From contig JAQFVV010006311.1 in assembly GCA_028023455.1 (NCBI GenBank), positions 2,464,147 to 2,528,146 of the forward strand: a stretch of DNA of 64,000 nt, in the 5' to 3' direction. Each line of letters starts with the position of its first letter. Within the stretch, counting starts at the first letter, position 1. The notes under the pieces were generated by a model. That model was given only the letters and a program-made list of their open reading frames with translations, ran no database searches and had not been told where the DNA came from. Source of the DNA: Epiperipatus broadwayi. Taxonomy: Eukaryota; Onychophora; Udeonychophora; Euonychophora; Peripatidae. The position numbers and the translations under genes are program-made. Of this stretch, positions 35,501 through 48,400 are shown piece after piece.

Positions 35501-38500
35501 TTCTCAGCTAATTTAAATTCATTAAATTGTTTTGCAATTTTAATTGCATATTTCTTTACTATCATACCATCGCTAAAAGATTTTAGCTTTTGTTAAGTAA
35601 AGCAGCAATGCTAGAACTGTGTGCAGTGTTTGTATTTGCAAAAAAAAAAAAATTTGCTTGATGCATCAATTTCTTCTTATATTTAGCAATAATGGTAGTT
35701 CTTAATTCTCCAATATATATCTCAAATTTTTTACTGTGTAATGTATGTAGTACAATGTCATTTCATATTATATTCCTTAGATACTGACAATCTCAATAAC
35801 TGATAGAACAACAATGCTAATCATAGATTAAAATAAAATAAGCATTCCAAACATGTTCTGAAAATATGTTAATCGAAAATTATGCAAAACAAAATCAATA
35901 AATAAATAAAAATTGTTTTTTAAAGAATACTATTTTAAAACTAATATTTTAAATTTATTTTTGCAAAATAAGTAATTACAAATGAATGACACAAATTTTG
36001 CATTTACATTAAAAATTCTAGAGTGATCATTCAGGCCATTATATAGATATGATTGACAATCAAACACTTTTAAAATGAACAATTTTATAACTAACTTTTT
36101 AGATTTATTTTTGTAAATCAAACAAATTACAAACCAACAATAAACAATATACTTTTTTATGATATGATGAATTTTAACATTTTTCTTTTTTTTTTCCATT
36201 GTCTCCATTTTTATTATACAATACATGGAAAACATTACTTGGTAATGCGTCATTACTTTTTAACATATAAATTTACATCATCCATTTGAATTGTTTCTAT
36301 TTTTATTAATTATTAACAAATTTTAAATTACATTCTCTTTTTTTGTTGTTGTTGGTTGTATTTTTTTAAACATAAATATTTATTTTATTTAATTTTATCA
36401 ATTAACATCTTCAGACTACACAATTCTGTCTCAAGAGAGAAATGGTATGTAAATCAAGTCAGCAATGTACTAATAAATCATTAAATATGTGCTAGTTTTA
36501 ACTTCAGTTCTTTTCGTTTTTTTAGCATCAACTTCAAATTTTATTTTACTCAAAAATAAGTTCCCATTTTATTCAAAATATTTGTTAACCATTTGGGGGG
36601 GGGGGGGGATATATGGAATTGCAAAAATAAAATATGAAAGAGCAGAAATTTTTAAGAATTGCTGCAGATTTAATTTGAAATATGTATTAAGTTTTTATTG
36701 ATTCATCTAATATTTAAATAAATAGTGTTAAGAAAACACTAAATACAATTACCAACATTGAGGTTATTTATTAGTGAAAGAATTAAAATATTTAATACGC
36801 ATTCAATCTAAATTATTTTTTCTCACATCAAAAATAAATCCGTAGATGCGCCACAGAAAATCACAACTGTAAGCATGCGGCCTGCAGTTTGGATAACTCT
36901 GATGTAAAATATAATAACCACAAATTATGAATTAAAAAAATAATCTGTTAGTCTTAACTTTTTTAATTTATGTAAATATAAATTAATATTAATATACTGA
37001 TATAGGAAAAAAAAAAATTTAAAAGCAAAAATAATTTTAATTTTCATTAACTTCTCTATAAATTAAAATCATTTTCTGAAAGTTATTTTCTATATGACTA
37101 TATTAGTAGCAAGTTAATATTTATATGCACATATAATAATCATATAGAAACTATAAATCAACACTCTTCTTGTAAAAAGCTTCCTTAACATTCTATTATA
37201 TTTATAATCATAATAAAGTTTTCCACTAAAATAATTATAAGGAATTTTTCTCTATAGTTAATAATTATATATATATATATAATTTTCTTACTTACTTGAC
37301 TAGTGCAAGCACTCCATAAATATACACATGTGCCAAGGCCTACACTAAGAACATTTTGAGAAGACCAATCTACTAAATTTAAATAAAAATCATCCTGTAA
37401 TTCTGGAGCATCAAGAACTTTAAAGGGAATCTTGGAAATTTTTCTTGATGCCTTAAAATCAATTAAAATAAAGTATAAATATACATATAAAAATATTATC
37501 TTAATATATTAAGGACATTAACAAATATATACACAAACACGATACACAATTTTTGGGAGATCAGATAACATTCGAACATCAAAGTAAAATACTTTCATTC
37601 AATTAACAAAGCTGAGACTGTTTTTTTACTTTCCTTATCTGGGAACCAAATCAAGAAGTTTTAGTTCTTGAGATTATAATTCTCACACATTACAAAAAAT
37701 GGGGAGGGGAGAAAGCAATAAAGTAGGAAAAAAGAAAAACATTTGATAATATATTATAAACAATTTATATATAGTTCTAGTAATAAATAAATTTTTAAAA
37801 GCAATGAAAATAGTGTAAATAACATACTAAAAAAAATTTTAACAAATAATATCAATATCTAATCATAATCATCAAAATAAAAATATTTATTAAGGTTCAT
37901 CATCACGTAAGTTCTGGAAATAATCTTATAAAATGATTCATCACAATTTAAATGTTTAGATCATCACTTACAATTACTCAAGTAATTAATAAAGGTTATA
38001 ATTATTTAAATGCATCTTTGAAAATTGTCTAAGATATATTTTCATTCAATAAACATATACTTGTTAGGTCAAAAATCTGTTCATATAATTAAAAAAACTA
38101 CTTTATTCTGTTAATCTGGCTCTATCTATCTTGAGTCAAGTCAAAATGGTATGGCATTAACTTACCAGAGAATAAAAAATTTTCTCTACATAATAAAGTT
38201 GTTCTTTTAATTTAGATCCATTTGAATTTGTCAACTTTCCTCCAAATCCAGAATATGTCCTACTAATTATTGAGAAACATTTTTACCATTAAGTAATTGC
38301 CTGTAAAATATTTGTCCATGGATATATTTATTTCTCTACAATTTTATTGTGATTTGCACAAATATAATCAAATAAAGTCAATCCGATAGTAAAATAATGA
38401 AACAAGTTTGAAAAAATTCTATTATGAATACTTGCTAATGAGCCTATAATTTATTTTGCACATTCTGAATTATAAGCTGCTATTTGTTGACATTATTATA

Positions 38501-41500
38501 ATCTTAAACATTCTGCTTACATCCATTCATTAATCCTAGAGCATTCTCTCCCTACATTTATTTCTATACTATAAAAATATTATATAATAATGTAATAAAT
38601 AATAAAGTCTTACTTAAAAATGACCAAAAAAATAAATTTAAAAGTTTAACAAATCATATTAACAAAAATCCAAACAAAAACTTTAATACACAGAAAGATT
38701 AAAAACCAAATAAATATTTTTTTCAAGATGATAAAATAAAAATCAACAATAATCATTTAACAATTTAATTCCATGATACATACCTTTCTTGGTGATCGTA
38801 AAAGCTTCTGACTTTTGCTACTAACAGGTGATAAACAATAAGGAGAAGAAGCATCATTATCATAAGTTCTAACTCTATACTAAAAAAACAAAAGGGGGAG
38901 GGGGTATTACAATTCTTTTAATAAAAAAAAAATTAACATAGTTACATTAAAAAATAAATGGATTATTAAAATTTTAAAATAAAATGAAATACAATGAATT
39001 TCAAATTAAAATCATTAATATGAAAATTTATTTTAAACAAAGTTCTATTCAAAGCCTATATGGCAAATAATAGAGCACACTTTAATGATAAAACTCAATA
39101 CACTCAATAATTGACCCATGACTCCTTAATAAATTTAGAAAATATCTGATCTACAAAAGGTTCCATAATCAAAAATCTAAATTATAATTATTTAGTAAAG
39201 CTAAGACTTAAAATTTGCTTGCAGAAGTAGAAAGATAAAAACATATGAACTCCAACTTCTAAGCAGGAAAAATATAAAATATATTCAATAATACTTCAAA
39301 TAATATGCATACATGTTGCCCTTATAATTAGTGTAAAATAATCCACAACATAGGACTCTCAGATAAAGAATATCTCTCACCACAATTCCTCCTTGTAAAT
39401 TTTCTCTTAATATATCTAGTTTATAAATTTTGTGATTTCATAATGGCTTTTAGTTGCTGAGGAAAAAAAGCCCTCATTCAATACAAGTGAGATCTCATTA
39501 CAGTTAACAGTAGATTGAACTAGTTAATAATAATTCCGTTATTTAGGCCAAAAAAAAAAAAAAACAGTAAAGAAGTATTTGATAATAGCATCGAAGATAA
39601 GATATGCAATTAAAAATTTTTTGTTATTTTTAAAACATTATTAATGTTCATCATGATGAGAACATAACTAATAAAATGATTATTTAAAGGGCATTTTCTA
39701 TTTCATACAATGATCTCTCATATCTATATATGTTGTGGGTAATTTGACAAAAATATTTCTAAGAAATAATTAGTTTGGCTAGCAGGCAATCTAAGAATTA
39801 ATTTACTAAATAGATTATTATTATTATTATTTGATATTAAATGTTATGAATATCTTAAGTTTGAATACACTGCATAATGGCTTTGAATCAATCAGTCCGC
39901 CTTTTAAAATATTGTTTTTAATTCACTAATGAAATTAAATTATTTCCTTCTCGCAATATTTTTTTTATGATGTCAATTAATAATTTCAATAGTTAACTAT
40001 TAGGAAATTTATCTGTATCTTAAACTAAATACACCAATTTATAAATAAATCACTAGCCAAAATTAAATTACAAACCCATAACCAATACTTTCCTGCCAAG
40101 GAAGACTTCTCAGCTGCAAAGAAATACATTCCACAACAAATATATACTATTCTATCTTACCATAATTCCAATTAATAGCTTCACAATTACAAATCTTTAT
40201 TAAGAGATTCTTTGTTTTTTCTCTTCTTTTCAAGGAAAATAACCTTAAGCTGCTCAAACATAATCTTATGGTCTGATTTCTATTATAAATACATAACGCA
40301 GAACCAGAATAATTACTTTTTACCTCTATTTTTATAAATTTTCACTGTTTCATTTCAAACTAACTTTGGCCTATATATAATTTCTTACAAAAACAAGATT
40401 CTCTTTTTTCTCCAAGCAATTATCTTACTAACAAATATATTATTATACCTTTTTAAATTCCTGTAAGAAAGAATCTTAATATATTTAATATAAATTGGGG
40501 TACATAGTTTATTATATGGACTAGTTTAATGACTTTCTTCCATACATTCATCATATAAGCAATATACAGAAATCTTCAATTAAAGAAAATATTTCTCTAA
40601 GTCAGAACTAAAGAAAAAATTCTCACAAGCAAAAAGTTGACCCTTTGATGAAATCATGGACATCTATTATATTCTTGAGAACTGTTGTTACACTAAAATA
40701 ATAGCAAAAAATTGTGTGCTTTATACTATTTTCATTTATATTTTTAATAGAATTTTGATCAATCATAGACAAAAAAAGTGGAAAGCATAATTTTTTTGAT
40801 TAGCTAACGAGTAAAATTATTGCTGATGGCGGAAAACTGAAATAAAGACTTCATAATAAACAAAAGCACTGTGCATTTCATTTCTGTTTAAACTGATTTT
40901 TTTAGAATTTCCATAGATATGGATCAGTTTCTTTACACATTTGTAATAATCTGATCTATTTTGTTGAAACCATAAAAGATTCTCCTTGGTGTGGAGAACT
41001 TGTAAGCAATATTCACCAAAGATAGTTTAATTTCATCTTTTAACTTTGAAAATTTTCTATCCAATATATATAAAAAATTCATGATAGTAATGACAATATA
41101 TGCCATAGAATAAACATAAAAATCAAAATTTTTTTTTATTCCAATAGTAAAAAATCCTGTACAAAAAGTGTTCATAAAAAAAGATTTTGGAAAGCTCTAA
41201 TGTTTGTCATATAGCTCCTATTCCTAAAGGAGAGGTGATTGCTATCATACTTCATTAACAAATAATAAATTTTAAAACTTACGCTAAATAAATTCTTTCC
41301 TTCAACTGGACAAAGTATTTTTCTTTCTTCAGTTTGTTCCTATTAACAGTAATAAATATATTCTTATGCATAACTCAAATTTAATAAATTTATGTTATAA
41401 ATGCAGATAAAAAACACTTAACGAAATTCACCAAATACAATTGATGGAATAATACATGTATGTTAAAATCTCACATGATAGTAGATGATATTACAAGTAA

Positions 41501-42370
41501 ATGATATCATTTCATAACTCATAGTAGTTTTCCATGGACTTATCCAGGATTCTTGATATACAATTCATTTTAAGTAATATATCAACTGAAGTATATAATT
41601 TGAATTTATTCTAATTGAAAGTATCTTTAAATATTTCTCAAATATTGTTAACCTAGTGTCTCGGAATTATTATTTTTTTTTTTTTAGTTATATTTTATTT
41701 ATCTATTGTGGTGGGTTTTTTTTATATAATGTAGTGTAATATTTAACTATTAAGTTAAATAATGAATTATTATTTTTGATTATTAGTTCAAAATTAGACA
41801 TTAAAAATCTATTATCTATCTATAACTGTGAAGTTGGTAGTAACATGGATTGTCAATCATTTCTCAAGAAACAGAAAAAAATAGTTTATCCAAAGTTATA
41901 GTTAGAAATAATTTAATACTTATTCACTGAAATATATGTGAATTTCAAATCGGGTTTTATAATTCAAAACTTTAGTTTGCAAAATATTTATGCATATATA
42001 ATTATAATATATACATATATAACCAAGATCATTTAAAAATTAATTTTTTGCTTCTATTTAAGTTTTAATCTACTTGTAATACATATAATGTAAGACATTG
42101 TCTGGACAAAAAAAAAATTGATTGTAGAGTCACAATGAATTCTTAAAAATAAATTTGAAAAGTAATTTTATTAAAAACAAAATCATAAAATATTTTGAGA
42201 AAATTTGAAAAATTATTTTATTAATATTTTACTTCATTTATAATTAGAATTTATTAAAATTTAATCATCAGAACATTATTCAATAATGAGCAAATTATTT
42301 ATAATGTGTGTATAAATAAATTTATATGGTAATAGTATTTAATAATGAAAAAAACTGAAACATATATATA

Positions 42371-42406
<36 letters not shown>

Positions 42407-45400
42407 GGGGTTTTTTGGGTATTAATATTTCTATATCCTTTCAAATTAAAAAAAAAAACTATTCAATGAGAAAAAATATTGGATTATGATTATATGTAAT
42501 ACTTCAAAAAGAAATCTATATTTCTATAACATACATCTTAACGGCAGTGAATTTGGGTCCATAGTATTTAGATAATGATTGAAAAAAAGTGACAGTGTTT
42601 TCTGTATTTTAATATCAATTCTGCATCTAATATATCCAAACATTACCTCACACTTGTATAGTTCTTGATGAACTTCTACGAGTCTTGTTTAATACATAAA
42701 TAAGTGCTTTGAGATATTCAAAAAATTATTAAACAAACTTTGGAGTAGTTCTAATTTCAAACAATATCTTTATCAAATACTGAAGAAAGCACTAGGTATA
42801 TTCATATTTAAATCCTTGAAACATGGAGACATATCTACTAATCTGATGAGATCAAAATATCTTGTTCTTAGATTTTACTTTTAACTACAAAAATAGACAA
42901 ATAAAGACAACAATGTTATTACACTAAGAATGATTCTCAACAGAAAAAATTCTAACACCCAGAAATGCTTAATAAGCATATTGAGATAAGCTTAAAAATA
43001 ATAATATATATATATATGAAGATTTGAATATAGTATTTAAAAATTTATTATAATTTTTTTGGTTTTGTTTTAGTCAAAGAACAGAGAACACTTAGTCCAG
43101 AATAAAACATTAAATATAAAGAATGAAATCAATGCACCAAATTATATATAATACTGAGCAAGTTTTTTTTATTAGGTGCAATAAACTGTAATCAGATTAA
43201 AACAGGCAAAACACTCCATACAGTAGTGCCACTTAGTGCAAGCCAGAGTAATCAATGGATGCCGGAAGTTGTGCATAAAATCCCTATCTAGTGCCTACTC
43301 ATCCAATATCACCAGACTAATTTCTAACTTGTGGCTTTCGTCAGTCAGGAGCCTTGGATATGAGAGCACTACACCTATATCTTTAGGATCTAATGCAACC
43401 CTCCACAAGCTAGAAACTAGTCGGGGGATATTGGATGAGTAGGCACTAGATAGGGATTTTGAGTCTTCTGGCATCCATTGATTACTCTGGCTTGCACTGA
43501 GTGGCACTTACTGTATGGAGAGTTTTGCCTGTTTTAATAGTTATGAGCAAGCATAAGAAATGGTGATCATGCGATGAAACTGGACAAGATGTCTACTCTG
43601 TAACAACATTCTTTGAATACTTTTCTCTTCTCTAGATACCAACCACAAATAACTTCTAAAATAGTAAACAAAATTCAATTGCTAAGAACAATTATATTAT
43701 GCATAAAATGAGTGCCTGTTATATGAATAACATCCATTTTTTTATAGATATTTCTGTTATTCTAAATATTTAATTCTCTTTTTGCTAATTAATATAATTC
43801 TTATATAATCTCGTAATAGAGTATTATGAAAAGGTAAAAGTTGAAATTCAAGATTTTTATAATGCACTAAGCATGTTTTTTGGCAGACCATTGCCAGAAT
43901 CAGTGCTGTATTAATAAATTTAGCAGTTGAAAATTATGCCTATATATGGATGTAATATGTGGGTGTAAATGAGACAATATGTAAATGCAGCATTTAAGTG
44001 TGCCATTTTTTTTAACAATGGAACACATGAATTCTTTGTTGATTGCCCTTGAATCATTTGCAATAGCTCAAGCCTCACATTAGTGGGACTGAGATTATGA
44101 CTTGTATCACACTCATGATCAAGGAAAATCAATTTATATTCATTATTCTGTTTTGCTTGGTCATATAAGTATGTATGCTGGGCAATTCTCATAGATCTAA
44201 TCACCTGAGATTGACCACATTTTTTTCTATAATTGATAATATAAAATAAACTTAACACAATAGTGATATAGATATCCTAAATATCTCCAGAATTTGCAAT
44301 ACTTTAATAATTATATAATTAATTAGATCAATGTGTAGTGTTACAATCGATAATCTTTTAATTATCCATAACTTATATACACAAGAATGTGTTTATTATC
44401 AAATGTGTATTTCTAAAAAAATATTTAAATTTTTTTTTATATCTCTCTAAAGCATAATTATTATAAAAAATAATGAATAGTGAATTATCATTTCAAAAAC
44501 TTCATCCATATATATATTTAATTTTATTATTTTTTGATGTTTTGCTATTGAATTTGAATGCTCCGAGTGATTAAAACACATGAAAAAATAATAAATTAAA
44601 CTTAAAAATCTAAGAGTAGATTTTGTGGCCTAATATTTACTACTTGAACATTTCAATTTGTTTCTAAATCTATAGACAATAAAATATGCTTAAAAGCTTA
44701 ATAGGAATGCCACAAAAAAAAAAAAATGATTGCAGTTTATACTTCATATATAACTATTAGATTTCTTAAATGCAACTAAAGAACAAGCCAATTTAGAATA
44801 TCAAAAATATATTTTACAGTTTTTAATAATATATTCCTACTTCATAAGCAATTAATAATTTCATAGTAGGATAATGCTAAGCTGGTTTAGTATTTGATCA
44901 GAAGGTTGAATGTATTTTGATACATTAAAGCAAAGCATGACAATCATAGATCAGTAATTATCAGAGAGTGAGTGGTACAACATATCCCAAATTTTTGATG
45001 ACTCCTTTAATTACTCTTAATCAGCAATTGCCAGTGGAAGTCTCTTTATTTTCACTCCAAAACCATCTCAGAACAATATAAACAGTCATTAGGTAATTGA
45101 ACTCCAGATCGATTTTAACTCATTAACTTTTTTTTAAACCAGTAAATACTATTTTCTTGCAACATATGTGAAAAAAATATATATATCATCTATTATTTAT
45201 TTATGTGACTGAAAAATAAATTGACAAGTGACTGTTTGTATATATTCTACCCAATAATCAACTGATTATTTACAAATGCAATTGTAGCCCATGTGATTAA
45301 TTACAGATTGAAAACTATCTGTTCAATATATTCTACTCAATAATAAGTAAATAATGTATAAGTTAAAAATTTATTAAATTCAAATATATTCTGAAAATTG

Positions 45401-48400
45401 TACAAGCATGAAATTATGATTACAAAAAAAAAAATCATAAAATTATATATAAAGACTTATCTACAAACTTGACAAAATCAAGAACACAGTAAATCTGAAC
45501 TTTTTAAAAAACATTATATACTATCATTTATTTTTTATATAGCGCGATGTTTTTATAATCTATAATATTAATAAGCCAATAAGCTAATACACATGCGCTT
45601 TGCAGATGTCACTATATAAATAAATACTCCTACTTTTTCAAACACAAGATATTTTCTTAAAGACTTTATCTTGTGTTTGAAAAAGTAGGAGTATTCATTT
45701 ATATAGTGACATCTGCAAAGCGCATGTGTATTAGCTTATTAATATTATATATACTATCATATATAAGAGTTAATAACCAGATTAAGCCTAAATTTATTTA
45801 AATATTTTAAAATTAGGTATCTTGTCTTAATTAACAAAACATATAAAGCCAAAATAACTTCATTTTATTATATATATACTGTAATATTTGTAATATTACT
45901 TCTATGGGAATTGTGGATATTTTCATTGCATATTCACTTGTCATAGATTTTTAAGGAACCAATTAATCATGAATAAATTCTTGTGTTTCCATAGTTTCTG
46001 ACCTATTTTCTGATCTTTATAGATACAAGTATAAAGCTTAGATTCAAAATCATAAGATGTAGAAATTTTCAGTCAGATTGGCCACCATAACATAAGTGAA
46101 AACAAATTGAGACAAGTAAACTCTGAATAAATACTAATGTCACTATTTAAAATGAATATAATTTCTTTTTGAGAATATCATAATTAATAAACTGTTGAAA
46201 AACAGATCCAGCACATTAAACCACCATCTTCTCTAAATCTCCTTTGTTCTATCCTACAAACACTTATAACTAAACCCTTCTTTAAGAATATCAACCATAT
46301 TCTTTCTTCTATTACTCCTTCATTTCCAGCACCACACAATTCCTCTTTATATGAAATATATATACTCAATATAATTTCTCATTTAGTTTTTCATTCTGCT
46401 TCACCTCAATAAATAATCTTTTTTTTTACTTAATTTTTCAATATCTGAATATATCAAAATTAATAAATGTCATATTTATTTCACTGTTAGCCATATGAAC
46501 TCTCACATGACAGTGACTTGTTTTTCAGTTGTTGTGAGGATGTAGCAGTACAAAAGTTTTTTAAAAAAGTCATATAAAATAGAAGTAGTATCTTAAAGTA
46601 TTAAAAATCATATTTTAAAATAATAATAAATAATATAAAAGTACTGTAAAATAAAGTATTAAAAGTGATATTAATACATAATATTCAAATTTTAGAATAA
46701 ATTATTAGTCATATCTTAAAATAATTTAGAAAAAAAAAAAAATGTATATGGCTTTATTATTCAGGAATTCCTAACAAGTATGAGCACCAGACCTATGAGT
46801 GCCAGATTCAACCTTGGGACCCCCTGATCCCCAAGTCAGATGCTGTAACAACTGCAACAAACTGCACAAGGCAAAATAATTATAAGTAATAGGTTTGATA
46901 AAAGTGTTTAAATTTAAGAGAAATTAATAAATTATATTAACTTTGTTAAAACTGTTTCTCTTATCAAAGATTAAAAGAAAGAATGTTTAAAATTGTTGGC
47001 CAGAATGTATTTCAAAACAGCATAAGAATACTAGTGTTAAAGAAAATAGATTTTATAAGTTTCATTAAATAATGTACATTTTAGTTTAAATAAATAGATT
47101 AAAAATAAGGTAATTAAAAACTTATTTCTATTTTTAAATTTAAACTTGCATTTTGAAGTGAAGATATGAGATTTGAAAATAAGATAAAAGTGCAAACAAT
47201 TCAATAATTATGATGTTTTGAAAATTCAATCAATTAAATAATTATAGTGTTTAGAAAATTCACAGTAATTAAAATAAAATTGAGGTCATCAAAGATATTA
47301 CTAACAAAAGGTCAATATTATATATAGTCAGAGTTTTTTTAAATTAATCAGTCTGGATTCTTGCTTTATTCAAGCTTCATTGAACTGCTATTAAAATGAA
47401 CATGTACAAAAGAGGAAAAACTGCCAGCAAATCTCTATTCAAAATGAAGAAAAAAAAAGCCTAAACCTCATATAATCTCAAGTATAGGGAATTGATAAAA
47501 GATAGTATAGTAACTTGCAAAGAAAAAAGACATGATTATAAACAGAATCAACTAATGCATACCATCATGGGAGAAATATTAGTTTGTATAAAAATCCTTA
47601 CAAAATGAATTGAAGAGAGAATCCTGACAACAAAACTTTATATTACATAAATAAAAAAAGAACTGTTTATCGATTAGATTGATATTAAGAATTTTAAATT
47701 TTATTTTATGACCTCTAAAAGGGTATTAATTCTAATGAACTAGATTTTGTTATATATAGTGTTTATATAATATATTATGTAATTGATTGATTAAAGACAG
47801 AAACAAATATTTAAAAAAAAAGATCAGCATATGCTGTAAACATCTATAAATACTCTAGGTGCATTTAAAGCAGCTAAAACACAAAATTCGCTTAGTCTTT
47901 ATTTTTATTATATATTTCAAAAAATAAATACATATCAAAAGTATTCAGAGAAAAGCTTTAATTTAACCTTCAATTTGCATGGTATACCTAGCATGCTATC
48001 GACTATTTAATAGTCATCTTCATAGCACAAATTGTAAGTGATTTGTGGTATTTATTAGAAAGGCAGGGATTTACATAAAATCTCCGCTATGAAATTATTA
48101 TTAAATAGTCAAAAGCATGCTAAACATATCATGCAAACTGAATATTAAAGCTCTAAAGACTTTTGTATATATTTATTTTTTGAATTACATTTTCGGACAT
48201 AAAGTATATTTTTGACGTTTTATTATATATGTGATTAGTTATAATTTTATCTCCTTTCAAAAAAAAAAAGTTTTCTTTTTGTGCAGAAACTATCAGCAAA
48301 TATGTAAAGTTAGCTAAAATAATCGATCATGTAATACACACAAAATGCGTATGCATGTAAGTGACCAAGTGTTATAAATAATGAGTGGTAGCGTAATTAT

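Larger units (their letters stand above)
33040..35750 (-). pseudogene. hAT transposase relic (FAM200/ZBED5/GTF2IRD2-like)
   Basis: Read on the minus strand with frameshifts, the order follows the FAM200/ZBED5-type hAT transposase. A SDGMIVKKYAI-like segment and AIKIAKQFNEFKLAEKFETV come first (35500-35590). KGIGIFKAVQNYVMNYGG follows (35230-35300), then the catalytic-type IVTDGAKAAKN (near 35205). HCIIHQGAFCDKFASVNAVK (35070-35130) and GDLLLHSNIHWLGAGK (34935-34990) come next, then after a gap GMKELYRQLKSFKSKFKLFK (33520-33580). The C-terminal dimerisation-like LTLKVITSKYRCSLTAKSF region lies near 33100-33165. Many stops and frameshifts show it is dead. It is sense to FZR1. The family match is from remembered motif order, not a search. 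Confidence 0.8.
32803..36901 (-). mobile_element. Decayed hAT DNA transposon, about 4.1 kb
   Basis: The right terminus read inward is CAGAGTTATCCAAACTGCAG, followed by GCCGCATGC. The left terminus is CTGGGTTGTTCAACC, followed by an AATCTGAGG and GGGCTGCGTCC stretch. Both match the CAG(N)GTTNTCCAA...GGCCGC style of hAT ends, with the left CAG mutated to CTG. The 8-bp flanks AAATAAAA (32795-32802) and ATGTAAAA (36902-36909) agree at six positions, compatible with a decayed target duplication. The interior encodes a hAT transposase relic on the minus strand. Foreign-looking DNA at about 33610-34820 interrupts it. Confidence 0.7.
8681..37295 (-). other. FZR1: FZR1 intron 6, 28.6 kb repeat-filled intron
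   Basis: Bounded by donor GTAAG at 37295 and acceptor ATTTAAG at 8681, both phase 0. The size comes from insertions listed separately: palindromic repeat, RTE LINE, TIR element fragment, gypsy relics, two pogo-like elements and a hAT element. Stretches 9589-11580, 14640-15580, 15711-18640, 28043-32790 and 36910-37295 show only AT-rich intron DNA with short microsatellites. Confidence 0.95.

Noticed and set aside
35930-36253. 107-residue minus-strand frame.
   Set aside because: Lysine, isoleucine and tyrosine-rich composition expected from AT-rich DNA; no family motif, within the hAT element's 5' region.
43236-43507. Overlapping open frames on both strands encoding similar peptides (SLSSAYSSNI).
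   Set aside because: They are mirror images generated by the palindromic MITE and carry no protein family signal.
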